NCBI RefSeq assembly: GCF_013401555.1
Contig: NZ_CP058552.1
Location: 4,526,001 to 4,590,000 of the forward strand
DNA: 64,000 nt
From: Paenibacillus sp. E222
GTDB lineage: Bacteria; Bacillota; Bacilli; Paenibacillales; Paenibacillaceae
Reading direction: 5' to 3'
In this document: positions 1-8,494 of the stretch, in pieces
Layout of the letters: every line of letters begins with the position of its first letter
Numbering within the stretch: the first letter of the stretch is position 1
Program-made: the position numbers and the translations under genes
Notes under the pieces: generated by a model
What the model saw: only the letters and a program-made list of their open reading frames with translations
The model's database searches: none
Told to the model about the DNA's origin: nothing

Positions 1-1
1 G

Positions 2-388
2 ATTATCGGTCTTAAGTTAAAGAAAAGAGCGGACGAGAGTATAAAAGAGCTGGGCTTAAACGCTCAACAAGGGAAAGTAATCGATTATATTTACGAAAAC
101 CAAAATAGTCATATTATTCAAATGGATCTCGCAGATCGGTTTCATCTAAGTCGGCCCAGCATTACAAGTATGCTTCAAGCTCTAGAGCAAAAAGGGTTAA
201 TCGAGCGTAAAATCCCTGCCAATAATGAACGACAAAAAAACATATACGTACTGCCAAAAGCGGTTGAACTGATTGAAGACTTCCAAGACTCTTTCCAAAA
301 GGTGGAGGAAGAAATCGTCCAAGTCCTTACCGACGAAGAGAGGCAAGTATTAAAGAAATTATTGATCAAAATTAATGAGACGATATAA
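2..388 (+). CDS. MarR-family transcriptional regulator, 5'-truncated by window edge
   Basis: The frame is open from base 2, so the gene begins before the window; the internal ATG at 122 is not the true start. The visible 128 residues contain a winged helix-turn-helix: a helix ending in LADRFHLSRPSITSML, then LEQKGLIERK and a wing with NNERQKN, followed by a C-terminal helix rich in Glu and Lys (VEEEIVQVLTDEERQVLKKL). This is the usual MarR order, and family members are dimeric repressors of efflux, stress or catabolic genes. The target cannot be told because the upstream neighbour is outside the window. No clear terminator follows. Confidence 0.8.
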   Translation: MIGLKLKKRADESIKELGLNAQQGKVIDYIYENQNSHIIQMDLADRFHLSRPSITSMLQALEQKGLIERKIPANNERQKNIYVLPKAVELIEDFQDSFQKVEEEIVQVLTDEERQVLKKLLIKINETI

Positions 389-558
389 AGAAGGCGATAT
401 TTAATTCGCTTGTATTGCGCTCCAACAACCGTCTCTGGTTATCGTCAATGAAATGATTATCCGCCTATTGATCCCACGACCGGCAAAGTGACCCCAGATA
501 GAACGGGTCGGACTAAACTCAGCCTTAGTGAAAGCTCGTTACTGCATGCAAAAAATGA

Positions 559-612
559 AAAGGGGCCAAGATGACATTATGGTTTACCATAAAATGTCAT
601 CTCGGCCCCTTC
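559..612 (-). terminator. Rho-independent terminator of the GntR-type gene
   Basis: Long inverted repeat (arms AAGGGGCCAAGATGACAT and ATGTCATCTCGGCCCCTT) with a short loop. Read on the minus strand it follows the GntR gene stop by about 20 bases and is followed by a T-rich tract. Confidence 0.8.
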
Positions 613-631
613 TATACGTCTCCCACAGTTA

Positions 632-1285
632 TTAAAAATGACCAGATGTGAGCATTCGTTCTCTGGAAAGACGTGTGAGCGATAGCACAACTTCCTGTGC
701 GGAGTCATAATCCTGATTCGACAATGCCTTCAGCGTATCCCTATTAATCCCAATGGCACTATAATGTTTGATATGAGGAGTAAGCTTGAAACGTACGATG
801 GCATACATACACAGCTTATCTTTAAAGGAATCAAATGTACTGAGCATTACGCCGTTTCCGAGTGATGCTAGAATTTCTCGCATAAATAAAAAATGATGCT
901 CTATATAAGAGGCATAGTCATTATTTTGTTCTGCGACCCGTTGTAATTCCACATGGACAGAAAGTGATTCGAGATTGACATTAATGTCTCTTTTCTCATC
1001 TTTCATTGCCTGAAAACAGTAAAAGAGCATCGATTGAATTTGTTCATTGAGATCAAGAAATTCAATTACGCTCACTTCCTTGACGAGCACTCCACGATTT
1101 TTGAGCGCAACAATATATCCTTCCGATTCAAGACGGGCTATAGCATGACGGACGGGTGTTCGGCTCATTTGAAATTCTTCTGCCAGTTCATTCTCTGAAA
1201 GCAATGTTCCCGGCATTAGCTCGCCGCTAACCATTCGTTCACGAAGAAGCAGATAAGCTGTATCTGCCAGCGAGTTTGTTTTCAT
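632..1285 (-). CDS. GntR-family transcriptional regulator
   Basis: 217 residues. The N-terminus is a GntR winged helix: YLLLRERMVSGELMPGTLLS, then ENELAEEFQMSRTPVRHAIARLESEGYI, the diagnostic recognition-helix pattern. The C-terminal 140 residues are helical and resemble the FCD effector-binding class, but they are short and I see no convincing metal-ligand set. It is divergent from phnD with about 210 bases between, so by position it is the likely local regulator of the phn operon; that link is inference. It has its own terminator. The ligand is unknown. Confidence 0.82.
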   Translation of the reverse strand: MKTNSLADTAYLLLRERMVSGELMPGTLLSENELAEEFQMSRTPVRHAIARLESEGYIVALKNRGVLVKEVSVIEFLDLNEQIQSMLFYCFQAMKDEKRDINVNLESLSVHVELQRVAEQNNDYASYIEHHFLFMREILASLGNGVMLSTFDSFKDKLCMYAIVRFKLTPHIKHYSAIGINRDTLKALSNQDYDSAQEVVLSLTRLSRERMLTSGHF

Positions 1286-1497
1286 ATATGTATTTCCCTT
1301 CTATCCTGACGTAGATTCACTTTACCAGTCTTCTTAAAACTAATCTGTGCTATTCCATAGTAACAGTACATGAAGAGGGGCTGCAACCTATCTGAACATT
1401 TTACAAATTTCCTGATATTGTGACACATTCTTCTTACATTCAACTTGTATCCTACTTGTGTACCGATAAATCAAAACATCGATTTTAGGAGGCTCAC

Positions 1498-2421
1498 ATG
1501 TTGGAAACGAATAAACGCAAAGGTCATCTAGGTTTGATTTTTTCTCTTGTGCTCATGCTTGTCATCCTGTCTGGTTGTGGAACCACCGCAAATTCAAGCG
1601 AAGGTGAGGCTGGAATGCCGGAAGTGATTCGAATCGGAATTATGCCAAGCGAAGAAGGCGAGATGAACCGTTCACAGGAACAACTTGCAAAAGATATTAC
1701 CGAAGCAACCGGTATCCCTGCTGAAATATTTGTAGCTGAAGATTATAACATGGTTATTGAAGCCCTGCGTGCAGGCAAGATCGAAATCGGACTAATCGGA
1801 CCATTCGGGTACATCATCGCTACGGAACGCGCCAATGCGAAACTGCTCGTTCGGTCTGAGAGTGATCAGCAATCCAATACCGTAATCCTTGTCCGTAATG
1901 ACTCCCCTTATCAAAGCGTAAAAGATCTTAAAGGAAAGGATTTCTTGTTTGCAGATCCGGCATCAACATCGGGAAATTTGTATCCACGTGCCACACTGAT
2001 GAAAGAGCTTGGTTTATCGAATAAAGAATTGGATTCCTTTTTTGGCAGTGTAGCGTTCTCAGGTGGACATGACAAATCGCTGCTTGCACTGGCTAACGGC
2101 AGTACTGACGCAATCGGTACATCGAGTCTCATGCTGCCAATGATGGCAGAATCGGGACTGGTAAAAGAGGAAGATTTCCGTGTCATTGCTGAATCCGACC
2201 CTATCGTTGGAGGAGCACCATTACTATATCGTCAAGACTTGCCAGAGGAATTAGTTAAACAACTGCGTGAGCTTATGCTGGAATATCACACGAAAAATCC
2301 TAGTTTCTTGGAAAGTGTGGGGGCCGCCCGTTTTGTAGAAGGAAGTGATAGTGACTTTGATCCGATTCGACAGGTTGCCAAAGATCTCGATATGTCTCCT
2401 GAGGAGCTGCTGAGAAAGTAG
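1498..2421 (+). CDS. phnD: Phosphonate-type ABC transporter substrate-binding lipoprotein
   Basis: 307 residues with a lipoprotein signal (LVMLVILSGCGTT, lipobox LSGC, Cys27), so it should be anchored to the outer face of the membrane. The mature part is a PhnD-type binding protein: IRIGIMPSEEGEMNRSQEQL near the start, later DPASTSGNLYPR and a central GSVAFSGGHDKS segment typical of PhnD/PtxB proteins that bind oxyanions with the phosphonate group in a hinge pocket. The start is fixed by AGGAGG at 1487-1492. It is first in a compact operon with phnC and two phnE genes. The exact ligand (phosphonate, phosphite or a phosphate ester) is not readable from sequence. Confidence 0.92.
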   Translation: MLETNKRKGHLGLIFSLVLMLVILSGCGTTANSSEGEAGMPEVIRIGIMPSEEGEMNRSQEQLAKDITEATGIPAEIFVAEDYNMVIEALRAGKIEIGLIGPFGYIIATERANAKLLVRSESDQQSNTVILVRNDSPYQSVKDLKGKDFLFADPASTSGNLYPRATLMKELGLSNKELDSFFGSVAFSGGHDKSLLALANGSTDAIGTSSLMLPMMAESGLVKEEDFRVIAESDPIVGGAPLLYRQDLPEELVKQLRELMLEYHTKNPSFLESVGAARFVEGSDSDFDPIRQVAKDLDMSPEELLRK

Positions 2422-2454
2422 AGTTCAGAAATGAGAGATAAGGAGGATTTTAGT

Positions 2455-3222
2455 ATGACACTTTTACAAGTGGAAGGGTTATCTAAAGTATATCCCGACG
2501 GAACAAAAGCGCTCGATAACATAAACCTGCAGATCAACCAAGGTGAGTTCGTCGTTGTTATTGGACCAAGCGGTGCGGGGAAGAGTACGCTGCTGCGCAG
2601 CCTGAACCGCATGATCGAACCAACCAACGGAAAGATCCAGTTTAAAGGCCGTGAAACCGTAGGAATCAAAGGCAAAAAGCTGCGTGAACTGCGTCGCCAC
2701 ATGGGCATGATTTTTCAGGGATACAATCTTGTTACTCGTGTGTCCGTTCTTAAAAACGTACTTCATGGCCGATTAGGATACATGAATGCATTTAAGGGAG
2801 CCCTGGGCTTATACTCCAAAGCAGATACGGAGGCCGCAAAGGGGATGCTGCAGCGTGTCGGCCTATTTGAGCAGATGTACAAGCGGGCAGATGAGCTTAG
2901 TGGTGGTCAGCAGCAGAGGGTGGGCATAGCCCGGGCTCTCTCCCAAAAACCGGATTTGATTCTGGCGGATGAACCCATAGCGAGTCTGGACCCTGCTTCC
3001 TCGGAGACGATTATGCATTATTTGTATACGATCTGCAAAGAGGAAGGGATTGCCTGCCTATGCAATTTGCATCAGGTGGATATCGCCAAGAAATACGCTA
3101 CTCGTATTATTGGTATCCATAAGGGGACGAAGGTATTTGACGGAACACCCGAAGAGCTTACGGACGATATGATCCGGCTAATCTACAACCAGACCAGTCC
3201 CAAAGTGAAGGAGACAGCCTGA
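2455..3222 (+). CDS. phnC: Phosphonate ABC transporter ATP-binding protein
   Basis: 255 residues from the ATG at 2455, chosen over an in-frame ATG at 2431 because AAGGAGG at 2440-2446 sits 8 bases before it. It carries all ABC ATPase motifs: Walker A GPSGAGKST, Q-loop (MIFQGYNLV), signature LSGGQQQR, Walker B LILADEP followed by IASLDP, and the switch histidine in LCNLHQVD. The NLV(T)R and LHGRLGYM patch after the Q-loop is characteristic of PhnC. It powers uptake of the PhnD ligand and lies 33 bases after phnD and 1 base before phnE. Confidence 0.94.
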   Translation: MTLLQVEGLSKVYPDGTKALDNINLQINQGEFVVVIGPSGAGKSTLLRSLNRMIEPTNGKIQFKGRETVGIKGKKLRELRRHMGMIFQGYNLVTRVSVLKNVLHGRLGYMNAFKGALGLYSKADTEAAKGMLQRVGLFEQMYKRADELSGGQQQRVGIARALSQKPDLILADEPIASLDPASSETIMHYLYTICKEEGIACLCNLHQVDIAKKYATRIIGIHKGTKVFDGTPEELTDDMIRLIYNQTSPKVKETA

Positions 3223-3223
3223 C

Positions 3224-4015
3224 ATGAATGCGGTACAGATACAATCCGCCCGAAAAATGAAACGTACTCAGACGATATTGTTTTTTATTGTGTTACTGGG
3301 TCTCATTATTTGGTCTTCAATAGGTGCAGAATTTTCGTTTGGTGCCCTGTTTTCAGGGATAGGTGAAAGCTTCCGTTTTATATTTTTCGATTTTCTTCCA
3401 CCTGATTTTTCATCGCTTTCCCAGCTCATTGAACCTGCCTTGCAGACCCTTTATATGAGTGTGGTCGCGATGGTAATTGGATCGGTTATCGCGGGGATGT
3501 TGTCTTTTCTTGCAGCGGCAACAACAAGTCCTCATCCTTACCTGCAAATAGGTGTTCGAGCAGCTACCTCGCTGTTTCGGAATATTCCGGTACTCATCTG
3601 GACCATTTTGCTGGTGGCAGCATTCGGATTGGGTGCAGTTGTTGGCACGATGTCCCTGATTCTAATCTCAATCGGTATGCTGACTCGTTCCTTTGCCGAG
3701 GTGCTTGAAGAGATTGACATGGGGCAGGTGGAAGCAGTTCGGGCAGCTGGTGGGAGTTATTTTCAAGTGTTGTCTCAAGCTGTAGTTCCTCAATTTTTAC
3801 CCGGATTTATCGGCTGGAGCCTGTACAACTTTGAAATCAACGTACGCGCCTCTACGATTGTCGGAATGGTTGGAGGTGGAGGTCTCGGATTTATTTTGCA
3901 ATCGAAATTGAAATTGTTCCAGTACCAAGAAGCAAGCATGGCGGTTCTACTCGTGCTCGTTATCGTCCTCATCGTTGAAATGATCACCAATCGCGTAAGG
4001 GAGCGAATTATATGA
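3224..4015 (+). CDS. phnE: Phosphonate ABC transporter permease (first copy)
   Basis: 263 residues with about six membrane segments. The cytoplasmic EAA loop that docks on PhnC is seen as EEIDMGQVEAVRAAGGSYFQ followed by VVPQFLPGF, the PhnE form. The conserved FRNIPVLIWTILL and VRASTIVGMVGGGGLGF segments are also present. It starts 1 base after phnC stops and overlaps the next permease by 4 bases (ATGA), so translation is probably coupled. With the second PhnE it would form a heterodimeric channel. Confidence 0.93.
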   Translation: MNAVQIQSARKMKRTQTILFFIVLLGLIIWSSIGAEFSFGALFSGIGESFRFIFFDFLPPDFSSLSQLIEPALQTLYMSVVAMVIGSVIAGMLSFLAAATTSPHPYLQIGVRAATSLFRNIPVLIWTILLVAAFGLGAVVGTMSLILISIGMLTRSFAEVLEEIDMGQVEAVRAAGGSYFQVLSQAVVPQFLPGFIGWSLYNFEINVRASTIVGMVGGGGLGFILQSKLKLFQYQEASMAVLLVLVIVLIVEMITNRVRERII

Positions 4016-4851
4016 GTATGCAAATGAATGATTTTAAACCGTCCTTTACTGTGCTCACTTCAATGGCAGAACCGCCTAAGCCGAAAAAAAACAAGCTGGT
4101 TATGATTGGGCTCCCGCTTATCGCCGTTCTGTTTGTGTTCAGTCTTGTTCAGCTTCATTTCGACTATTCCAAAATCGCACAAGGCTTTACGAAGCTTGGC
4201 GGTTACATGGGTACCATGTTTCCTCCTGATGTCTCGGCTTGGCGCCATGTTTTGCTTGCTGCTATAGAATCGTTGCAAGTTGCCATTATCGGATCGGTGC
4301 TTGGAATTGTCGTCGCTTTCTTTCTGTCCTTTTTAGCTGCGAGCAATTTGACGCCACATCCAATGATCGCCTGGATCATCCTAAGCGCTGCATCTCTGCT
4401 TCGGGCGATTCCTACGATCGTGTGGGCCCTTATATTTATCGTGTCCGTCGGTCTTGGTCCGCTTCCTGGTGTTCTTGCGATTGCCGTTTCTGCATCAGGC
4501 ATGCTTGTTAAGGTGTTTGCCCAGTCACTTGAAGAAATGGACAAAGGCGTGCTCGAAGCTATGCAGTCTACTGGTGCGAGCTGGCTGCAAATTGTCATGC
4601 AAGGCATTTTACCTACAGTAAAAACAGCTTTCATTGCCTGGTGTGTGCTGCAGCTGGAAGGAGGTATCGCTGAATCTACTATTCTAGGCGCAGTTGGTGC
4701 GGGCGGTATCGGATATGAAATGACTCATGCGATGAAATCATACAATTTCGCAGCCGCTTTGTTTGTGGGCTTGGTCGTTTTTGTTATGGTATTCAGTGTT
4801 GAATTCGTGGCAAACCGCTATAAAATGAAACTCAAAATACGACAGAACTAA
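4012..4851 (+). CDS. phnE: Phosphonate ABC transporter permease (second copy)
   Basis: 279 residues, a paralogue of the preceding permease: LRAIPTIVWALIF, EEMDKGVLEAMQSTGASWLQ (EAA loop) and AESTILGAVGAGGIGY match the same positions there. The N-terminal 30 residues are cytoplasmic and Lys/Pro-rich, then a first membrane helix. The ATG overlaps the stop of the upstream phnE; an ATG 6 bases later is an alternative. Split PhnE pairs are common in Gram-positive phosphonate importers. It is followed after 44 bases by the phosphatase gene. Confidence 0.92.
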   Translation: MSMQMNDFKPSFTVLTSMAEPPKPKKNKLVMIGLPLIAVLFVFSLVQLHFDYSKIAQGFTKLGGYMGTMFPPDVSAWRHVLLAAIESLQVAIIGSVLGIVVAFFLSFLAASNLTPHPMIAWIILSAASLLRAIPTIVWALIFIVSVGLGPLPGVLAIAVSASGMLVKVFAQSLEEMDKGVLEAMQSTGASWLQIVMQGILPTVKTAFIAWCVLQLEGGIAESTILGAVGAGGIGYEMTHAMKSYNFAAALFVGLVVFVMVFSVEFVANRYKMKLKIRQN

Positions 4852-4895
4852 GTTGAAATATCATCACAGAAGCGAAAGCTCTACGAGGAGGAAAT

Positions 4896-5891
4896 ATGAT
4901 GTCAACATCTAAACCACTTTTACAAGGTCCACTAGTACAGGCAAAATACAGCGATAATAACGTATTTACCCTTGCTTGGAATACAGCAGAGAATGTAAAA
5001 GCAGAGGCGATCTACCATTCCAATCATCCGGAATTCGATGAACTGAGCAGTACGTTGCTGGAGGTACGTATAGAGCCCATTGGAGCAACTTTCACAAGAA
5101 CACTATCGCCAGGCCGCAGCTATTATCACGTGAAGTTCAAGGACGGTTCTGTGTCTACGATACAAGATCGTATGATTTATACGGATGGCATTATTAATTT
5201 CCGTGATATGGGCGGATATCACACAGAAGATGGACGAACTACCCGATGGGGCATGCTGCTGCGTTCTGCTGATCTGCATGAGCTCGGTGACCAGGATCTT
5301 CAGACTGCTGAAGCTCTCGGCATAGATTGGATTTGTGATCTGCGTAGCGAATTCGAAGTGGCGAGTCGTCCAAGCCCTGTAATCGGAAAAGCAATGAACT
5401 CGAACATTCCTTTTATGGCAGAAGCAAACCCGGAAGAAATGCAGAAGATTGCGTTTGACTTAAACGTAGGCTATAAAGCTATGATTTTAAATACGGAAAA
5501 ATGTTCGCTTATCCTTCAGGAGCTATTAAAAGAAGGCCGCAGCACCTCCTTGTTCCACTGCGCCGCAGGTAAAGATCGGACAGGTGTAGTATGTGCAGTT
5601 ATCCTTCTTACCTTGGGCGTACCTCGGGAGGTAGTTATTGAAGACTACGAGCTAACGAATCTAGCGGTGGACGGGCTTATGCAGCGCTTCCTGTCGGATA
5701 CTAACAAAGTGTATATGGACCAGATGCCTGAATTAGAGGGCAATATTCCGGATATGATGAAAGCAGCCTTTATACAGGCTGCACTTGAAGCCATTGATGA
5801 GAACTATGGTTCTTTCGAAAAATATCTTCACGAGGGACTTGGCATCACGGAGCAAGAAAGAACTACGCTTCAAAATAGATATTTAGTTTGA
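4896..5891 (+). CDS. Tyrosine-protein-phosphatase-like enzyme of the phn operon
   Basis: 331 residues. The P-loop FHCAAGKDRTG (Cys222 nucleophile, Arg of the CX5R motif) and an upstream general-acid region define the Y_phosphatase3 type of cysteine phosphatase. The block IINFRDMGGY near residue 105 is the N-terminal NFRD(L/M)GG signature of the family. Residues 1-100 form a beta-rich extension of unknown role. There is no signal peptide, so it is cytoplasmic. GAGGAGG precedes the start. It is co-directional and 44 bases behind phnE, and a strong hairpin ends the unit. Family members act on phosphotyrosine, phosphoinositides or small phosphoesters; here a role on the imported phosphorus compound is inference. 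Confidence 0.85.
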   Translation: MMSTSKPLLQGPLVQAKYSDNNVFTLAWNTAENVKAEAIYHSNHPEFDELSSTLLEVRIEPIGATFTRTLSPGRSYYHVKFKDGSVSTIQDRMIYTDGIINFRDMGGYHTEDGRTTRWGMLLRSADLHELGDQDLQTAEALGIDWICDLRSEFEVASRPSPVIGKAMNSNIPFMAEANPEEMQKIAFDLNVGYKAMILNTEKCSLILQELLKEGRSTSLFHCAAGKDRTGVVCAVILLTLGVPREVVIEDYELTNLAVDGLMQRFLSDTNKVYMDQMPELEGNIPDMMKAAFIQAALEAIDENYGSFEKYLHEGLGITEQERTTLQNRYLV

Positions 5892-5915
5892 TAGTAGATT
5901 TAACGCTATGCATAC

Positions 5916-5967
5916 CAGTAGCAGACTTTTCCCCTTCTTACCGAGAAGGGGGGGAAGTCTGCTACTG
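5916..5967 (+). terminator. Terminator of the phn operon
   Basis: Large inverted repeat: CAGTAGCAGACTT...CCCCTTCT pairs with AGAAGGGG...AAGTCTGCTACTG. The T-tract after it is poor, but stem length and position 25 bases after the phosphatase stop support termination. Confidence 0.7.
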
Positions 5968-6041
5968 TTGGATTGAACTAATGAGTGGGATAGTTTAAGC
6001 TTATTCACACTGGTTTATTATAGATCGTATTTAAACACATT

Positions 6042-6082
6042 AAAAAGCCGATTCTTTCCTTATGGAGGAATCGACTTTTCTT
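6042..6082 (+). terminator. Imperfect hairpin with T-run upstream of the Mga-like gene
   Basis: AAAAAGCCGATTC pairs with GAATCGACTTTT across one mismatch, and T-rich sequence follows. It overlaps an in-frame ATG at 6062, which argues that translation of the regulator starts downstream at 6149. It may stop upstream transcription or attenuate the regulator. Confidence 0.5.
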
Positions 6083-6148
6083 TATCAAAAAAACTCTTTA
6101 TCAAAAAAACATGATGACAATCCAATTAAATTGAAACAGGGTGGGGAA

Positions 6149-7585
6149 ATGGATAAGGGATTTACATTAGCCAGTCAACTATTAACGCTGCTTGATACAG
6201 AACAAAGATGGTTTACTTTGGCCGAAGTTGAAAAGAGTCTAGGTATCTCAGATAAAACCATACGTAAGATGGTTGAAGAAATCAGCAAGCAATTACCCCC
6301 TACGGTTACCATAGAAGTTTCTAGAGGAAAGGGAATCGTTCTTCGGCGTGATGGACGAAGTGAGACGATGAGTGAAGTCATTTCTACGATGTTCAGACAA
6401 ACCATTTTTTATCGACTGATGAATGTATTGTTCACGAATATGGATCGACTGTCCGTGGAGGAGCTAGCCGGAGTTATGTTTATGAGTACCTCATCGTTGA
6501 AGAAACTGATTGTACAATTAAATAATAATGACCTAAAAGCGTATAAGTTACGCATTACGTATTCAACCCCGACAATTAAAGGGAATGAAATGAATATTCG
6601 ATATTTCTATTGGAAGTTATATTGTGATGCGTATGAGTTCACAGGATGGCCTTTTGCGAATGTCGATTTTGCATATATCAATCAATTAATTACGAATACA
6701 GAGAATGAGAAAAATATTGTGTATTTTATCAATTCCAAACGGAGATTGTCTTTTTTGTTGGCCATTGTTGTGGAAAGAGTAGCTAAAGGGAAATGCTTAA
6801 AAATCGACGAAAGTGCTTACCCCTGGGAAAAGGGAATGTTTTATATGCCCGTGAAGACCCTCGCCAAGAGTCTTGGAGATAAGCTTTCCATTGATTTTCC
6901 CCATAGTGAAATTTACTTTATGCAATCCCTGGTCAGTCTCAGCCAATATCATTATTATGAAGGATCAGAAATAACGCCGATGAAAGAAGTTGAATTGCAT
7001 AAGGACAAAGAAGAATATCAAATGGGTAATCTGCTTCTAAGGCTACTAGCCAAAGTATACCCTAACTTGGAGATGGAAGAACGATTTCTATTGGAGATAT
7101 ACGCATTCTTTGACAAGTTATTAATCGATAATGCAATTCCTGAATGGATGATGATATCAAAAAGTAATTTAACGGCGTACGTTCAAAAGGAATGCCAGCA
7201 GCTTTATCAAGAACTGCAAACTTGCATGCAAACGTGGAGTAAAGCTTATCCTGCCGTCTTGTATAATCATTTTCATTTAACCAAGCTAACCTTAATTGTT
7301 CGTTCAAGTTTACGTTATAAAAGAAAAAGGGCCTTCTTGGTGATTGGAGAAGAATTTTCAATTCGTCATTACATAGCGGATTTGATCAAGAAGGAAATTG
7401 GGGATCAGCTGATCATCAATACTTCCATAATGAAAGGGCTCTCCGACGAAATGATGCAGAAACATCAGATTGATTTTGTCATTAGTAATATCCCGGTAAC
7501 ATTGCAGACCGTGCCTGTTGTTATTATTTCTACGATCCCGTCTAAAAGAGATCTGGACAATATTCGTAAAGAACTGCTTTTATAA
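6149..7585 (+). CDS. Mga-type helix-turn-helix regulator of the nucleoside operon
   Basis: 478 residues from ATG 6149, preceded by GGGTGGGG; the longer in-frame version from 6062 runs through a hairpin and has no ribosome site. Residues 15-65 are a first HTH (TLAEVEKSLGISDKTIRKMV), residues about 110-165 a second HTH of the Mga class (LSVEELAGVMFMSTSSLKKL). The middle is a PRD-like helical region and the end (VIGEEFSIRHYIADLIKKEI...DFVISNIPV) resembles an EIIB-like alpha/beta domain. Mga/PRD regulators respond to PTS phosphorylation or metabolites. It lies 156 bases before deoD in the same direction. The region looks AT-rich by eye. Confidence 0.75.
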   Translation: MDKGFTLASQLLTLLDTEQRWFTLAEVEKSLGISDKTIRKMVEEISKQLPPTVTIEVSRGKGIVLRRDGRSETMSEVISTMFRQTIFYRLMNVLFTNMDRLSVEELAGVMFMSTSSLKKLIVQLNNNDLKAYKLRITYSTPTIKGNEMNIRYFYWKLYCDAYEFTGWPFANVDFAYINQLITNTENEKNIVYFINSKRRLSFLLAIVVERVAKGKCLKIDESAYPWEKGMFYMPVKTLAKSLGDKLSIDFPHSEIYFMQSLVSLSQYHYYEGSEITPMKEVELHKDKEEYQMGNLLLRLLAKVYPNLEMEERFLLEIYAFFDKLLIDNAIPEWMMISKSNLTAYVQKECQQLYQELQTCMQTWSKAYPAVLYNHFHLTKLTLIVRSSLRYKRKRAFLVIGEEFSIRHYIADLIKKEIGDQLIINTSIMKGLSDEMMQKHQIDFVISNIPVTLQTVPVVIISTIPSKRDLDNIRKELLL

Positions 7586-7741
7586 TTTGATCAATTATTT
7601 CCCGTATCCTCCGTAAGATTTTGGTCTAGTTTGTTATGCTGAAAAATCTTATGCTCAATGTACTTTCCGAACTGATTTTCTGAAGACAACGGAAGAGATT
7701 TCGGTAAGACGGGTTCAACATTGAAAGTAGGAGGCAGAAAT

Positions 7742-8449
7742 ATGAGTAGGCATTTAGGCGCAAAAAAAGGAGATATAGCGGACATCGTTTTGCTTCCGGG
7801 AGATCCTTTGCGTGCAAAATTTGTAGCAGAACACTTTCTAGATGAGGCCAATTGTTATAACGAAGTAAGAGGAATGTACGGGTACACCGGATTATACGAG
7901 GGGAAACGCGTATCGGTTCAAGGGACAGGGATGGGAAATCCATCGATGAGTATCTATGCAACAGAATTAATCGTCGATTATGAAGTGAAGAAATTGATTC
8001 GTATTGGTACATGTGGCGCGATGCAGAAAAACATTAATATCCGCGATATTATAATAGCCCAATCCGTGTCTTCGGATAGTAATATGACGGATAAGATCTT
8101 CCATGGCTGTAATTATGCACCTACAGCAGATTTCTCATTGTTAATGAAAGCGTATCAACAAGCACAAGCTAAACAAGTAAATGTCTTTGTCGGCAATATC
8201 TATAACTCCGATGAATTCTACCGTGAGAGCTTAGATCGACTTCACAAGTTTATGGATTTTGGTGTATTAGGAGTTGAAATGGAAAGCACAGCCTTATATA
8301 CGTTAGCCGCTAAATATGGTGTGAGAGCGCTATCCATTTTGACAGTAGGCAGTCAACTGTTAACACAGGAGCACTTAACTCATCAAGAAAGTGAACAATC
8401 ATTTTATGAAATGGTCGAAATCGCTCTTAACACAGCCATTGAGAGCTAA
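7742..8449 (+). CDS. deoD: DeoD-type purine nucleoside phosphorylase
   Basis: 235 residues from ATG 7742 (GTAGGAGG 7-14 bases upstream), the usual length for hexameric DeoD. Motifs: HLGAKKGDIADIVLLPGDPLRAK (phosphate-binding GDPLRA), GMYGYTG, QGTGMGNPS, RIGTCGA and VEMES (purine/ribose site). It splits purine (deoxy)nucleosides with phosphate to base plus (deoxy)ribose 1-phosphate in the cytoplasm. One oddity: the active-site Asp of the usual TVSD motif is replaced, the text reading LTVGSQLL; whether this shifts base preference is not known. Upstream of two permease genes, it forms a salvage operon. Confidence 0.92.
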   Translation: MSRHLGAKKGDIADIVLLPGDPLRAKFVAEHFLDEANCYNEVRGMYGYTGLYEGKRVSVQGTGMGNPSMSIYATELIVDYEVKKLIRIGTCGAMQKNINIRDIIIAQSVSSDSNMTDKIFHGCNYAPTADFSLLMKAYQQAQAKQVNVFVGNIYNSDEFYRESLDRLHKFMDFGVLGVEMESTALYTLAAKYGVRALSILTVGSQLLTQEHLTHQESEQSFYEMVEIALNTAIES

Positions 8450-8494
8450 TCTATCAATACGAGTACGGGTGCAAGAAAAGAGAGTGAGTAAGAA

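Noticed and set aside
452..576. Protein-like stretch after the MarR gene (reads DPTTGKVTPDRTGRTKLS)
   Set aside because: Only about 40 codons, no start or ribosome site, no family recognised; it runs into the terminator hairpin. Possibly a gene remnant, not supportable.
1400..1439. PhoP-box-like TTTACA/CTTACA repeats before phnD
   Set aside because: Only two units fit with 33-base spacing and the intermediate 11-base positions do not match, so phosphate control through PhoP cannot be claimed.
6062..6148. Longer start for the Mga-like regulator
   Set aside because: The extra codons overlap a terminator-like hairpin and lack a ribosome site; ATG 6149 has one.
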